A DNA stretch of 64,000 nt, taken from positions 248,001 to 312,000 of the forward strand of contig NZ_FYAU01000016.1 in the NCBI RefSeq assembly GCF_900185725.1, read 5' to 3'. Below are positions 18,720 to 27,290 of this stretch, piece by piece. A model generated the notes under the pieces. The model did not search any database. It was not told the DNA's origin and was given only the letters and a program-made list of their open reading frames with translations. Both the position numbers and the translations under genes were made by a program. Position 1 is the stretch's first letter. Every line of letters starts with the position of its first letter. The DNA is from Stappia sp. TSB10P1A (GTDB taxonomy: Bacteria > Pseudomonadota > Alphaproteobacteria > Rhizobiales > Stappiaceae).

Positions 18720-19345
18720 CCGGCGGGGGATGGCGGGTGTGGCGGTGGCGGTGGGGGGATGGCGGGTGTGGCGGGGGATCGCGGCGCTGGCGGGTGTGGC
18801 AGCGGTCAGGCACGAGAGGCGGGCGGCGGAAGGCCTCAGGCTGCCGCTTTCGCAAGACCATGAGACCCAGCGGATACTGGATACCCGCCTTCGCGGGTAT
18901 GACAGCCGTGGAGTGGAGCGAACACCTTCCGTCTCACGCCCGCCTGACGGCGCTTGCCGTATCCATCCCCACGACCGTCGTGGCTCGCCGGTCCCGGCTC
19001 GGCGCTGGCGCGCCGTCCGGGAAGACGCCGGAGAGGTGGGAGCCGGCAAAACGGCAGCAGCGAGTGGAGCGACACGCCGTCCCGCCTCACGCCGGCTGAG
19101 GGTGCCAATGGGTCCCGGCTCTGCGCTGCGCGCGGCCGGGATGACCTTCCGAGGGGGAGGCGAGGACTGAGCATCCTCTCGGGCATCACCCCCGGTCGCA
19201 CGCAAGCACGCGCCGGTCACCCCACCCACGGATGTCACCCCGGCCGCAGGCGAAGCCGGAGAGCCGGGGTCTATTGGCTGCCAGAGCGGCGGCGGGGACG
19301 CGGCGAACCGTCGTCTGGCCGGCTCTGCGCTGCGCGCGGCCGGGA
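18720..19345. repeat. Non-coding stretch filled with GC-rich direct repeats and REP-like palindromes
   Basis: About 980 bases between dctP (system 1) and tag hold no convincing gene. At 18724-18800 the words GGCGGGTGTGGCGG and GGGGATGGCGGGTGT recur. At 19114-19140 and 19318-19343 lie near-identical CCGGCTCTGCGCTGCGC...GGCCGGG palindromic units, and at 19235-19268 a unit with CCCCGGCCGCAGGCGAAG ending GCCGGGG. A TACCCGCCTTCGCGGGTA hairpin lies at about 18882-18899. The same units return at 46.7-47.2 kb. Open frames here are low-complexity and recur in repeat-derived sequence, so I do not call genes. Confidence 0.7.
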
Positions 19346-19372
19346 CAGCCGAGGGGGAGGAAAGGCCGCGCC

Positions 19373-20047
19373 TTACGTCGGGCGGACCAGCGCCTGCCGC
19401 TGCCGCTCGACCTCCTCGCGCACGCAGCAGCCCTCGAGATGGTCGTTGACCAGCCCCATGGCCTGCATGAAGGCATAGACGGTGGTGGGGCCGACGAAGC
19501 TCCAGCCGCGCTTCTTGAGGTCCTTCGACAGGGCGCGGGAGGCCGCCGTCTGGGCGAGCACCGAGAGCGAGGCATGGTCGCAGCGCTCGGGCCGGTCCTG
19601 CGGTCCGGGCTCGAAGCTCCAGACATAGGCGGCGAGCGAGCCGCGCTCGGCCGCAAGATCGCAGGCGCGGCGGGCATTGTTGATGGTCGAGACGATCTTG
19701 CCGCGATGGCGGACGATGCCGGCGTCCTGCAGCAGCCGCTCGACATCGGCCTCGCCAAAGCGGGCCACCGCCTCGAAGTCGAAACCGGCGAAGGCGGCGC
19801 GGAAGCTCTCGCGCTTGCGCAGGATGGTCAGCCAGGACAGGCCCGACTGGAACCCCTCAAGGCAGAGCTTTTCGAACAGGCGCCGGTCGTCGGTGACCGG
19901 GCGGCCCCATTCCGTGTCGTGATAGGCGAGATAATCCGGCTTGTTGCCATGCCACCAGCAGCGGCAGCGGCCGTCCTCGCCGCGCAGCAGGCCGGGCGGA
20001 AGATCGTCCTGCGCCGCCGCCCCGCCGGTGTCGAAAGCCTCGCTCAT
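19373..20047 (-). CDS. tag: DNA-3-methyladenine glycosylase I (Tag)
   Basis: Tag removes 3-methyladenine from alkylated DNA, starting base-excision repair. The 224-residue protein has the family signature CRCWWHGNKPDYLAYHDTEWG, the helix region FEKLCLEGFQSGLSWLTILRKRE, the DAGIVRHRGKI helix-hairpin segment and a C-terminal zinc region MGLVNDHLEGCCVREE, where the family normally has H-x3-C. The usual C and H ligands are present. Start: ATG 20047 (MSEAF) has GGGGAGG four bases upstream; an ATG one codon earlier (20050) is nearly on top of the site. It stands alone between the repeat-filled region and the CheZ-like gene. Confidence 0.93.
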   Translation of the reverse strand: MSEAFDTGGAAAQDDLPPGLLRGEDGRCRCWWHGNKPDYLAYHDTEWGRPVTDDRRLFEKLCLEGFQSGLSWLTILRKRESFRAAFAGFDFEAVARFGEADVERLLQDAGIVRHRGKIVSTINNARRACDLAAERGSLAAYVWSFEPGPQDRPERCDHASLSVLAQTAASRALSKDLKKRGWSFVGPTTVYAFMQAMGLVNDHLEGCCVREEVERQRQALVRPT

Positions 20048-20222
20048 CATCCCTCCCCGGCCCGCGGCCGCGCCAATCGTTCGCTCTTTGTTCTTGATAG
20101 CAGGAACGGCAAGGCTTGTGAAGCGATGCCATTTTTTCGCTCGCGCCGGACTCACTGCGGTCGCCGGCTCCGCGGGGCGGGCGTCGCGATGGCGACGGGG
20201 CACGGGATGGCGGGGTCCGCGA

Positions 20223-20942
20223 TCAGGCGAACAGGGCGTCGATGTCGTCCTGGCTGGCGACGCCGTCGTCGGTGTCCAGCGAGGGGCCGTTGAGCAGGGC
20301 GGCGTCGCCCTCGCGCACGGCGCGCTCGTCCGGCTCGATCGTCTTGAAGGTCTCGATGCCGCCCCAGATGTCCATCATCCGGATGATGCGGTCCTCGATG
20401 AAGCGCAGCGTGGTGATGACCTTGTTGATGCGCTGGCCGGTGAGGTCCTGGAAGTTGCAGGACTCGAAGATCTGGACGACCTTCTCCTGGATGTCGTTGG
20501 CAAGATCCGCGTCCTGACCGCGCAGGCGCGCGGCCAGCGTGTTGGCCGTCTCGTCGATGAACTCGGCCGCCGAGAGAATGCTCTCCGTCGCCCCTTCGGT
20601 GCCGTGGACCACCGCGTCGAGCTCGTTGGTGACCCGGTTCATCTCCTGGCCTTCATGGCCGGTGGTGTGATGCAGCGTGGCGATCTCGCGCTTGGTCCGG
20701 GCGATCGCCTCGTAGATCGAATCGAGCTCGGCCTTCAGCTTCACCGCCTCGCCCAGTTCATGCTTGAACTGCTCGAGCATCTGGTTGCCGACCTCCTCGG
20801 GCGGGCGAATCATCGCCTTGATCGAGGCGATTTCCGCCATCAGCGCCCGATACTGGATGTCCGACCCTTGCGCGGAGCCGCTGTCGGCGCTCGACTGCTG
20901 CAGGAGGCTCTCGGCTCTAAAGGCTCGTCTGGTGGCCATCAT
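20223..20942 (-). CDS. CheZ-like protein phosphatase
   Basis: CheZ dephosphorylates phospho-CheY. This 239-residue, mostly helical protein contains the catalytic-helix signature FESCNFQDLTGQRINKV (the QDLTGQ Gln is the CheZ catalytic residue) on a long hairpin that follows an extended coiled region. The C-terminus is an acidic linker ending SQDDIDALFA, which resembles the CheY-binding peptide at the N-terminus of FliM (LSQ-E-IDALL). The ATG at 20942 or 20939 is used; an in-frame TTG at 20993 is also possible. No chemotaxis genes are adjacent. In alphaproteobacteria such proteins may act on a CheY or on CheY-like receivers. Confidence 0.82.
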   Translation of the reverse strand: MMATRRAFRAESLLQQSSADSGSAQGSDIQYRALMAEIASIKAMIRPPEEVGNQMLEQFKHELGEAVKLKAELDSIYEAIARTKREIATLHHTTGHEGQEMNRVTNELDAVVHGTEGATESILSAAEFIDETANTLAARLRGQDADLANDIQEKVVQIFESCNFQDLTGQRINKVITTLRFIEDRIIRMMDIWGGIETFKTIEPDERAVREGDAALLNGPSLDTDDGVASQDDIDALFA

Positions 20943-21174
20943 GGTCGGGGTCGTCTCCAGATCTTCTAGGTCAGGCGATGTCGGGACAGGCAATGGGGGC
21001 GCCGGACTCCTGCTATAGCCGGCGAGGATTTAAGGAATGGTTCCGGGCATGGCTGCCGCAACGGCATTTTCGACAGGGGGCGAGCTTTTGCGTTCCGCTC
21101 CCCTGCCCGGTTCTGTATGCTGCCCGGCGGCGGTCGACGCCTGACTGAGATGCCGTTACCGGGACACCGAACCC

Positions 21175-21909
21175 TTGCGCCGACCGCTGTCGCGACTGAT
21201 CCTGCTGCTATGCCTTGCCCTGCCGGCCGTTGCCGGCGGCGCGGCAATGACGCGCGCGGCGCCTCACACCTTCTCCACCGAGGAACTGATCGACGGCTTC
21301 ATGAAGACCGTCTTCGGGCTGGAATACCGCTCGTGGAGCTGGCAGCCCTATCTCGTCAAGAAATACACCGGGCCGGTGCGCTTCTACGTCCACAACATGG
21401 CGGCGAGGGACCGGCGGCCGACCGTCTATCGCTTCATCGAGCAGATCGGCGCCGGGATCCGCGGCCTGTCGACGATCATCGTGCCGACGCCGGAGGAGGC
21501 GAACTTCCACGTCTATGTGGTCGATCGCGGCCAGTATCGCGACGTGGTGCGGCGCCACATCTACAAGGACCCGACCGCCGACGTGCCCGGCCGCTGCCTG
21601 GTGCGGGTCGTCTCCGACCGGCGCGGCATCTCGCAGTCGGCGGCGGTGATCGTCTCCGACGAGGGCGACTTCCTGTTCCGCCGCTGCCTGGTGGAGGAGC
21701 TGCTGCAGGGCCTGGGGCCGATGAACGACGACGATTCGCTGGTGCATTCGGTGTTCAACGACCGCTCCCGGCACAGCCGCTTCACCACCTTCGACCGGCT
21801 GCTGCTGAACATGCTCTACCATCCGCGCATCCAGCCGGGCATGAGCCCGGCCCAGGTCGAGCCCCTGCTGCCGGCGATCGTGCGCGAGATCCGCCCGCTG
21901 GTGAACTGA
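21175..21909 (+). CDS. DUF2927 family secreted protein
   Basis: The 244-residue product starts at a TTG and begins with a signal peptide (RRPLSRLILLLCLALPAVAGG), which a later ATG (21247) would remove; this favours the TTG. The mature part has the DUF2927 pattern: FSTEELIDGFMKTVFGLEY, GPVRFYVHN, GLSTIIVPTPEEANFHVYVV, and RRCLVEELLQGLGPMNDDD, where the EEL and ND positions are the best conserved. Family function is unknown; it resembles a small metallopeptidase-like fold by motif layout, but I see no HExxH. Periplasmic or lipid-free secreted location is inferred. Its neighbour downstream is an L,D-transpeptidase on the same strand, so an envelope role is possible. Confidence 0.75.
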   Translation: MRRPLSRLILLLCLALPAVAGGAAMTRAAPHTFSTEELIDGFMKTVFGLEYRSWSWQPYLVKKYTGPVRFYVHNMAARDRRPTVYRFIEQIGAGIRGLSTIIVPTPEEANFHVYVVDRGQYRDVVRRHIYKDPTADVPGRCLVRVVSDRRGISQSAAVIVSDEGDFLFRRCLVEELLQGLGPMNDDDSLVHSVFNDRSRHSRFTTFDRLLLNMLYHPRIQPGMSPAQVEPLLPAIVREIRPLVN

Positions 21910-22094
21910 CGCGCCGCCGATTCACGCGGCGTTCACCATGTCCTTCAACCCGGCGCTAACCAAACGGAGAGAATCCCGCCCAGCTTGCGCCAGGGTTTAC
22001 GATTGGCTGCCACGCAACCGCTACCTTGAAGCAATCCGCCGCCAGACCGGCCGGCGGCCTATCGTGGTGCGACGAAGAGGTTGCGAGTACGTCG

Positions 22095-22823
22095 ATGAGC
22101 CGAACAGGTTTTCTCCTTGCCGCGGCGATGCTGGCCGGCGCGATGGCGCTGTCCCCCGCCAGGGCGGATTATCGCAGCGGCGCCGGCGCGCCGCCGCTTC
22201 TGCTGAGCCCCGACCTGACCGAGCCCTGGGTGATGCAATTGCAGCCCCACCGGCGCCAGATGCGGTCGCAGGTGACCACCCGCCCGGTGATGCGCCAACC
22301 GCAGACCCTGCAACAGGTGCGCCATATGGGCGTCGCCCCGGCGGTGGCGGCCCGGCCGCAGCCGCCGCAGCGCCAGGTCGACCCGCGCTTCCTGCCGACC
22401 ACCGTCGCCTATGACGGCAAGCACAAGCCCGGCGACATCGTCATCGATACCGAGGCGCGCTATCTCTACCTGGTGGAAAAGGGCGGCTTTGCCCGCCGCT
22501 ACGGCGTCGGCGTCGGCCGTCCCGGCTTCGAATGGGCCGGCACGCACACGGTGACGCGCAAGGCCGAGTGGCCGGACTGGCGCCCGCCGGCGGAAATGCG
22601 CAAGCGCCAGCCGCACCTGCCGGTGCACATGGCCGGCGGCCCGAAGAACCCGCTCGGCGCCCGCGCGCTCTATCTCGGCTCGACGCTCTACCGCATCCAC
22701 GGCTCGAACGAGCCCTGGACCATCGGCCGGGCGGTATCCTCGGGCTGCATCCGCATGCGCAACGAGGACGTGATCGACCTCTACGACCGGGTGCCGGTCG
22801 GCGCCAAGGTCCACGTCCGCTAA
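22095..22823 (+). CDS. L,D-transpeptidase (YkuD domain)
   Basis: The 242-residue protein has a signal peptide (MSRTGFLLAAAMLAGAMALS) and a C-terminal YkuD domain (about residues 110-240). The catalytic motif is visible: H202 in RIHGSNEPWTIG and C218 in SSGCIRMRNEDV. L,D-transpeptidases make 3-3 crosslinks in peptidoglycan or attach proteins to it in the periplasm. The region between the signal and the domain is Gln/Arg/Pro-rich and probably flexible. The start at 22095 follows family structure; an in-frame ATG at 22026 would bury the signal peptide. It ends before a terminator and is downstream of the DUF2927 gene, separated by 185 bases. Confidence 0.92.
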   Translation: MSRTGFLLAAAMLAGAMALSPARADYRSGAGAPPLLLSPDLTEPWVMQLQPHRRQMRSQVTTRPVMRQPQTLQQVRHMGVAPAVAARPQPPQRQVDPRFLPTTVAYDGKHKPGDIVIDTEARYLYLVEKGGFARRYGVGVGRPGFEWAGTHTVTRKAEWPDWRPPAEMRKRQPHLPVHMAGGPKNPLGARALYLGSTLYRIHGSNEPWTIGRAVSSGCIRMRNEDVIDLYDRVPVGAKVHVR

Positions 22824-22855
22824 CCGTTTTTCTGCAAGGTCCCCGCAAGCGACCG

Positions 22856-22886
22856 CCCCCGGACGGTTCCGCCGCCCGGGGGTTTT
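22856..22886 (+). terminator. Terminator after the L,D-transpeptidase gene
   Basis: CCCCCGG and CCGGGGG pair around a GC-rich loop and are followed by TTTT, 33 bases after the stop codon. Confidence 0.75.
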
Positions 22887-22926
22887 CGTTTGGCGGTTTT
22901 CGTTGTCGAGCCGGCAGCTTGCCGCC

Positions 22927-24258
22927 TCAGGCCGTGGCGGCAAGACCCGTCTCGGCCAGGAGCGCCGGCTCCGGCCCGCCATAGGCCCAGTCGAGCAGCA
23001 GCACCGTGTGCAGCACCGGCAGGTCGGTGCCGCTGCCGATCTGGGTGATGCAGCCGACATTGCCGGTGGCGACGAGATCGGGCGCGGTCTTCTCGATATT
23101 GGCGACCTTGCGGTCGCGCAGGCGGCGGGCAAGGTCCGGCTGCAGGATGTTGTAGGTGCCGGCCGAGCCGCAGCACAGATGCCCCTCCGGCACGTCGCGC
23201 ACGGCAAAGCCGGCGGCGGTGAGCAACTGCTTCGGCTGGCGGGTGATCTTCTGCCCGTGCTGCATGGAACAGGCCGAGTGATAGGCGACCGTCAGCCCCG
23301 TGGCGCGCACCGGCGCGCCCAGATCGAGGCCGGTCAGGTACTCGGTGACGTCCTTGGCCAGCGCCGAGACTTTCGCGGCCTTTTCCGCATAGGCGGGATC
23401 GTCCTTCAGCATGAAGCCGTAATCCTTGATCGTCGTGCCGCAGCCGGACGCGGTGATCAGGATGGCGTCGAGCCCCTCGCCCTCGATCTCGCGCGTCCAG
23501 GCATCGACATTGCGGCGGGCATCGGTGAGCGCCTGCTCCTCGCGGCCCATGTGATGGACCAGCGCGCCGCAGCAGCCCTCGCCCTTCGGCAGCACCACCT
23601 CGACGCCGGCGCGGGTGAGCAGGCGCACGGTCGCCTCGTTGATCTCCGGCGCCAGCACCGGCTGGGCGCAGCCGGTGAGCAGGGCGACGCGGCCCTTGCG
23701 CGCGGCGCTAGCTGCCGGATAGGCGCTGCCCGGCTTCAGCGAGGAGGGCGAGGGCGCCTTCAGGGGCGCGAGCGAGAGCATGGCGCCGAGCTGCTTGAAC
23801 GGACCGCCAAACGCGCGCAGCACGCCGGCGAAGGGCCGGGCATAGAAGGCGGCGGCCAGCGACAGGCGGAAGCGGCCGGGATGCGGCAGCACGAAGGCGA
23901 GCAGCGCGCGCACCAGCCGGTTGCCGAGCGGGCGGCGATAGGTCTTCTCGATATGGGCGCGGGCATGGTCGACCAGGTGCATGTAATGCACGCCCGAGGG
24001 GCAGGTCGTCATGCAGGAGAGGCAGGACAGGCAGCGGTCGATATGGCGCACGGTGCGGGCATCGGCCGGCCGGTCGTTCTCCAGCATCTCCTTGATGAGA
24101 TAGATGCGGCCGCGCGGGCTGTCGAGCTCGTCGCCGAGCAGGGCGAAGGTCGGGCAGGTGGCGGTGCAGAAGCCGCAATGGACGCATTTGCGCAGGATCT
24201 TTTCGGACTCCGCCATATGCGGGTCGGCAAGCTGATGGATGGAGAAGCTGGTCTGCAT
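22927..24258 (-). CDS. glcF: Glycolate oxidase iron-sulfur subunit GlcF
   Basis: GlcF carries electrons from the glycolate-oxidising flavin subunits GlcD/GlcE to the respiratory chain. The 443-residue protein has two 4Fe-4S sites (C25, C28, C31, C35 in CVHCGFCTATCP and C76, C79, C82, C86 in CLSCLSCMTTCP) and the two CCG domains (GEGCCGALVHH, HLCCGSAGTYN) that bind another cofactor in this family. Its ATG comes one base after the glcE stop, so they are coupled. It is last in the glcD-glcE-glcF operon; its stop is close to the convergent L,D-transpeptidase terminator. Confidence 0.96.
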   Translation of the reverse strand: MQTSFSIHQLADPHMAESEKILRKCVHCGFCTATCPTFALLGDELDSPRGRIYLIKEMLENDRPADARTVRHIDRCLSCLSCMTTCPSGVHYMHLVDHARAHIEKTYRRPLGNRLVRALLAFVLPHPGRFRLSLAAAFYARPFAGVLRAFGGPFKQLGAMLSLAPLKAPSPSSLKPGSAYPAASAARKGRVALLTGCAQPVLAPEINEATVRLLTRAGVEVVLPKGEGCCGALVHHMGREEQALTDARRNVDAWTREIEGEGLDAILITASGCGTTIKDYGFMLKDDPAYAEKAAKVSALAKDVTEYLTGLDLGAPVRATGLTVAYHSACSMQHGQKITRQPKQLLTAAGFAVRDVPEGHLCCGSAGTYNILQPDLARRLRDRKVANIEKTAPDLVATGNVGCITQIGSGTDLPVLHTVLLLDWAYGGPEPALLAETGLAATA

Positions 24259-24259
24259 G

Positions 24260-25480
24260 TCAGTGTCCCGCCGTCATGCGGCCCGGGTTGAGGATGCCGT
24301 GTGGGTCGAACTGCTCCTTCAGCCGGGCCGACAGGGCGGCGAGCGGACCGGGCTGGGGCTGGAACACGGGGATGGACGAGCGCAGCGGCGCGGGCGCGCG
24401 CACCAGGGTCGCATGGCCGCCGCCGCAGGCGGCAATGGCGGCGCGGATCGCCTCGGCGCGGGCATCGACGCCCGGCACGGCGAGCCAGACAAGGCCGCCC
24501 GACCAGTCGTAGAAGGCCGTGCAGGCGAACTGACCCACAAGCTGCGCGACAACAGCGGGACCGGCGGTCGGGGCAACCGAGAGGCGCCAGACGAGATCGT
24601 CGCTGCCGGCGAAGGCCTCCGCATCGCGCACCGCCCGCCACAGGGCGCGGGACGCGTCAACCTCCACCCGCGCGACCGAGCGGCCGGCGCCGCCGAGCAG
24701 GGCGCGCAGCCGCTCGAACCGGTAGTCAACGGAGGGGCCGAACCCCTCCAGCCGCAACAGGGTCGCGGGACCGGAGAGCCTATGGCCGCGCGCGGCAAGA
24801 TCCCGCGCGACGGCTTCCGGCAGATGCGCGGCGGCCGAAACCTCGGCCGAGGAGCCCATGGCGGCGGTCATCGCGGTGGCGGCGTCCGCATCGGCAAGGC
24901 CGGACAGCAGGAAGGTCGCCTCGGTCTCGGCCCGCGGCAGCACCTTCAGCGTGAGGCGGGTGGCGACCGCCAGCGTGCCCCAGGAGCCGGTCAGGGTGCG
25001 CGGCAGGTCGTAGCCGGTAACGTTCTTCACCACCCGGCCGCCGGACTTGAAGATCTCGCCGCGCCCGGACACCGCGTCCATGCCGAGCACATGGTCGCGC
25101 GCGGCGCCATGCTTCAGCCGCTTGGAGCCGGACAGATTGGCGGCGATGACGCCGCCGAGCGTGCCCTGCCCCGCCGGCCGGCCGAGCAGCGGGCCGTAGT
25201 CGAGCGGGTCGAAGGCGAGTTCCTGGTTCTTTGCTGCGAGCGCCGCCTCGATCTCGGCGATCGGCGTGCCGGGCAGCGCGGTGAGGACCAGTTCCTCCGG
25301 CTCGTAGAGCTCGATGCCGGCAAGGCCGGACATGTCGAGCACCTGGCCGGCCTGCACCGGGCGCCCGAGGGCGCGCTTGGAGGCCTGGCCGACGATCTCC
25401 AGCGGCTCGTGCTCGGCCGCCGCCCAGCGGACGACGTCGCGGGCCTCCTCCGCCGTGCGCGGCTTGAACGTGTCGGGCAT
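24260..25480 (-). CDS. glcE: Glycolate oxidase FAD-binding subunit GlcE
   Basis: GlcE is the second flavin subunit of glycolate oxidase. The 406-residue protein has an N-terminal PCMH-type FAD domain with LPGTPIAEIEAALAAKNQ, LGGVIAANLSGS (the FAD pyrophosphate loop) and KNVTGYDLPRTLTGSWGTL, and ends DPHGILNPGRM. The ATG at 25480 has GAGAAGA upstream. An open frame continues much further upstream through the glcD region in another frame, but only this part is conserved. The 71-base gap to glcD contains direct repeats of GGGTCGAGAG and GGCGGG. Confidence 0.94.
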   Translation of the reverse strand: MPDTFKPRTAEEARDVVRWAAAEHEPLEIVGQASKRALGRPVQAGQVLDMSGLAGIELYEPEELVLTALPGTPIAEIEAALAAKNQELAFDPLDYGPLLGRPAGQGTLGGVIAANLSGSKRLKHGAARDHVLGMDAVSGRGEIFKSGGRVVKNVTGYDLPRTLTGSWGTLAVATRLTLKVLPRAETEATFLLSGLADADAATAMTAAMGSSAEVSAAAHLPEAVARDLAARGHRLSGPATLLRLEGFGPSVDYRFERLRALLGGAGRSVARVEVDASRALWRAVRDAEAFAGSDDLVWRLSVAPTAGPAVVAQLVGQFACTAFYDWSGGLVWLAVPGVDARAEAIRAAIAACGGGHATLVRAPAPLRSSIPVFQPQPGPLAALSARLKEQFDPHGILNPGRMTAGH

Positions 25481-25551
25481 CTTGTCTTCTCGTGCTGGCT
25501 TGCGGGTCGAGAGGGGCGGGTCGAGAGAGGCGGGCTCGAGAGGCGCGCGCG

Positions 25552-27048
25552 TCAGAACCGGGGAATGTCGGGAAACGGCAACTGCCCCTTGCTGACATGC
25601 ATGCGGCCAAGCTCGGCGCAGCGGTGCAGCTCCGGAAAGACCTTGCCCGGATTGAGCAACTGCTTGGGATCGAAGGCGCATTTGACCCGCTGCTGCTGCT
25701 TGAGATCGTCCTCGGAGAACATCACCGGCATCAGGTCGCGCTTTTCGATGCCGACGCCGTGCTCGCCGGTCAGGACGCCGCCGACCTCGACGCAGAGCCG
25801 CAGGATGTCGGCGCCGAAATCCTCCGCCCGCTCCAGCTCGCCCGGCTTGTTGGCATCGTAGAGGATCAGCGGATGCAGGTTGCCGTCGCCGGCATGGAAG
25901 ACATTGGCGCAGCGCAGCCCGTGCTTTTCGCTGAGCTCGCGCATGCGGGCGAGGACCTGCGGCAGGGCGCGGCGGGGAATGGTGCCGTCCATGCACAGAT
26001 AGTCGGGCGAGATGCGCCCGACCGCCGGGAAGGCCGACTTGCGCCCGGCCCAGAAGGCGAGGCGCTCCTCCTCCGAGGTGGAGACGCGCAAGGAACTGGC
26101 GCCGTTGCGCCGGGCGATGGCCTCGACCTCGGACAGAAGGTGATCGACCTCGGCCTCCGGCCCGTCGAGTTCGACGATCAGCAGCGCGCCGGCATCGCGC
26201 GGATAGCCGACATTGACGAAGTCCTCGGCGAAGTTGATGGCCAGTTCGTCCATCATCTCCATGCCGCCGGGAATGATGCCGGCGCCGATGATCTCGGCGA
26301 CGCACTGGCCGCCGGCCTCGCTGGAGGGAAAGCCGACCAGCGCGGCGCGCGCCATCTCCGGCTTCTGCAGGATGCGCACGGTGACCTCGGTGACGACGCC
26401 GAGCAGGCCTTCCGAGCCGGTCATCAGCGCGAGCAGGTCGTAGCCTTCGGCATCGAGATGCTTGCCGCCGAGGCGGATCACCTCGCCGGTGATCAGCACC
26501 ATCTCGAGGCCGAGCACGTTGTTGGTGGTCAGCCCGTATTTCAGCGAGTGCACGCCGCCGGAATTTTCCGCGATGTTGCCGCCGATGGAACAGGCGATCT
26601 GCGAGGAGGGATCGGGCGCGTAGTAGAAGCCGAGATGCTCGACCGCGCGGGTGATGCCGAGATTGGTGACGCCGGGCTGGGCGACGACGGCGCGGTTGGC
26701 CGCGTCGATGTCCAGCACCTTGTTGAACTTCATCATCGACATCAGCACGCCGTCGCCGAGCGGCAGGGCACCGCCGGACAGCGAGGTGCCGGCGCCGCGC
26801 GGCACCACCTTGACGCCGTTGTCGTGGCAATAGCGCAGCACCGCCGAGACCTGCTCCACGGTTTCCGGCAGGACCACGACCATCGGCATCTGGCGATAGG
26901 CGTTGAAGCCGTCGGTCTCGTAGACCCGCATGCCGATGTCGGTGTCGATGACGCCCTCGCCCGGCACCATCTCCTTCAGCGCCCGCACGATCTCGTCGCG
27001 GCGCGACAGGACGGCCGCGTCCGGCCTGGGCATGGCAATGCCGCTCAT
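25552..27048 (-). CDS. glcD: Glycolate oxidase subunit GlcD
   Basis: GlcD is the catalytic FAD subunit that oxidises glycolate (and often D-lactate) to glyoxylate. The 498-residue protein has the FAD-binding PCMH domain (VVPRGAGTSLSGGALP, APDPSSQIACSIGGNIAENSGG, LTGSEGLLGVVTEVTV) and the C-terminal FAD-oxidase domain (NVFHAGDGNLHPLILYD, GGVLTGEHGVGIEKRDL), all normally placed. GGGAGGAAACGAC precedes the ATG at 27048. It starts the glcDEF operon and is divergent from a LysR-type regulator; the 242-base intergenic region contains a 10-bp inverted repeat at 27136-27170. The adjacent lut genes oxidise L-lactate, so the two 2-hydroxyacid systems lie close together. Confidence 0.96.
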   Translation of the reverse strand: MSGIAMPRPDAAVLSRRDEIVRALKEMVPGEGVIDTDIGMRVYETDGFNAYRQMPMVVVLPETVEQVSAVLRYCHDNGVKVVPRGAGTSLSGGALPLGDGVLMSMMKFNKVLDIDAANRAVVAQPGVTNLGITRAVEHLGFYYAPDPSSQIACSIGGNIAENSGGVHSLKYGLTTNNVLGLEMVLITGEVIRLGGKHLDAEGYDLLALMTGSEGLLGVVTEVTVRILQKPEMARAALVGFPSSEAGGQCVAEIIGAGIIPGGMEMMDELAINFAEDFVNVGYPRDAGALLIVELDGPEAEVDHLLSEVEAIARRNGASSLRVSTSEEERLAFWAGRKSAFPAVGRISPDYLCMDGTIPRRALPQVLARMRELSEKHGLRCANVFHAGDGNLHPLILYDANKPGELERAEDFGADILRLCVEVGGVLTGEHGVGIEKRDLMPVMFSEDDLKQQQRVKCAFDPKQLLNPGKVFPELHRCAELGRMHVSKGQLPFPDIPRF

Positions 27049-27135
27049 GTCGTTTCCTCCCTCGGCACGAATCGCGCCGGCCTGCGTGATCCGGCAGTCG
27101 CGCGCCGGCGTAGTATCAAGGATAAGCGGCTTCCT

Positions 27136-27170
27136 GGAAACTCCGCTCCAGCGGACGGGTCGGAGTTTCC
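27136..27170. promoter_or_regulatory. 10-bp inverted repeat in the glcD/lysR divergent promoter region
   Basis: GGAAACTCCG and CGGAGTTTCC are perfect inverted arms with a 15-base spacer; pairing can extend outward by three with one G-T. Centre lies 105 bases from glcD and 138 from the LysR ATG. It could be an operator or a leader hairpin. Confidence 0.5.
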
Positions 27171-27290
27171 GGGCGTCTCTTGACCTAAGGTGCGATTGCG
27201 GACGGCGATGGCAACCCGCATAGCATGGCAAATAGCTCGCACGCGATGAAGTGTTGAAAATCTATAAAAACAATTTCCTATGGGTTGAAA

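Noticed and set aside
18651..19238. A 195-codon minus frame in the repeat region with YPRRRVSS-type sequence.
   Set aside because: It follows the repeat units, has no homologous-looking domain, and such translations recur in REP-rich DNA.
24260..26830. A single 856-codon minus frame suggesting a GlcD-GlcE fusion.
   Set aside because: Only the part from 25480 down to 24260 matches GlcE; the rest is out of frame with glcD, which is complete by itself.
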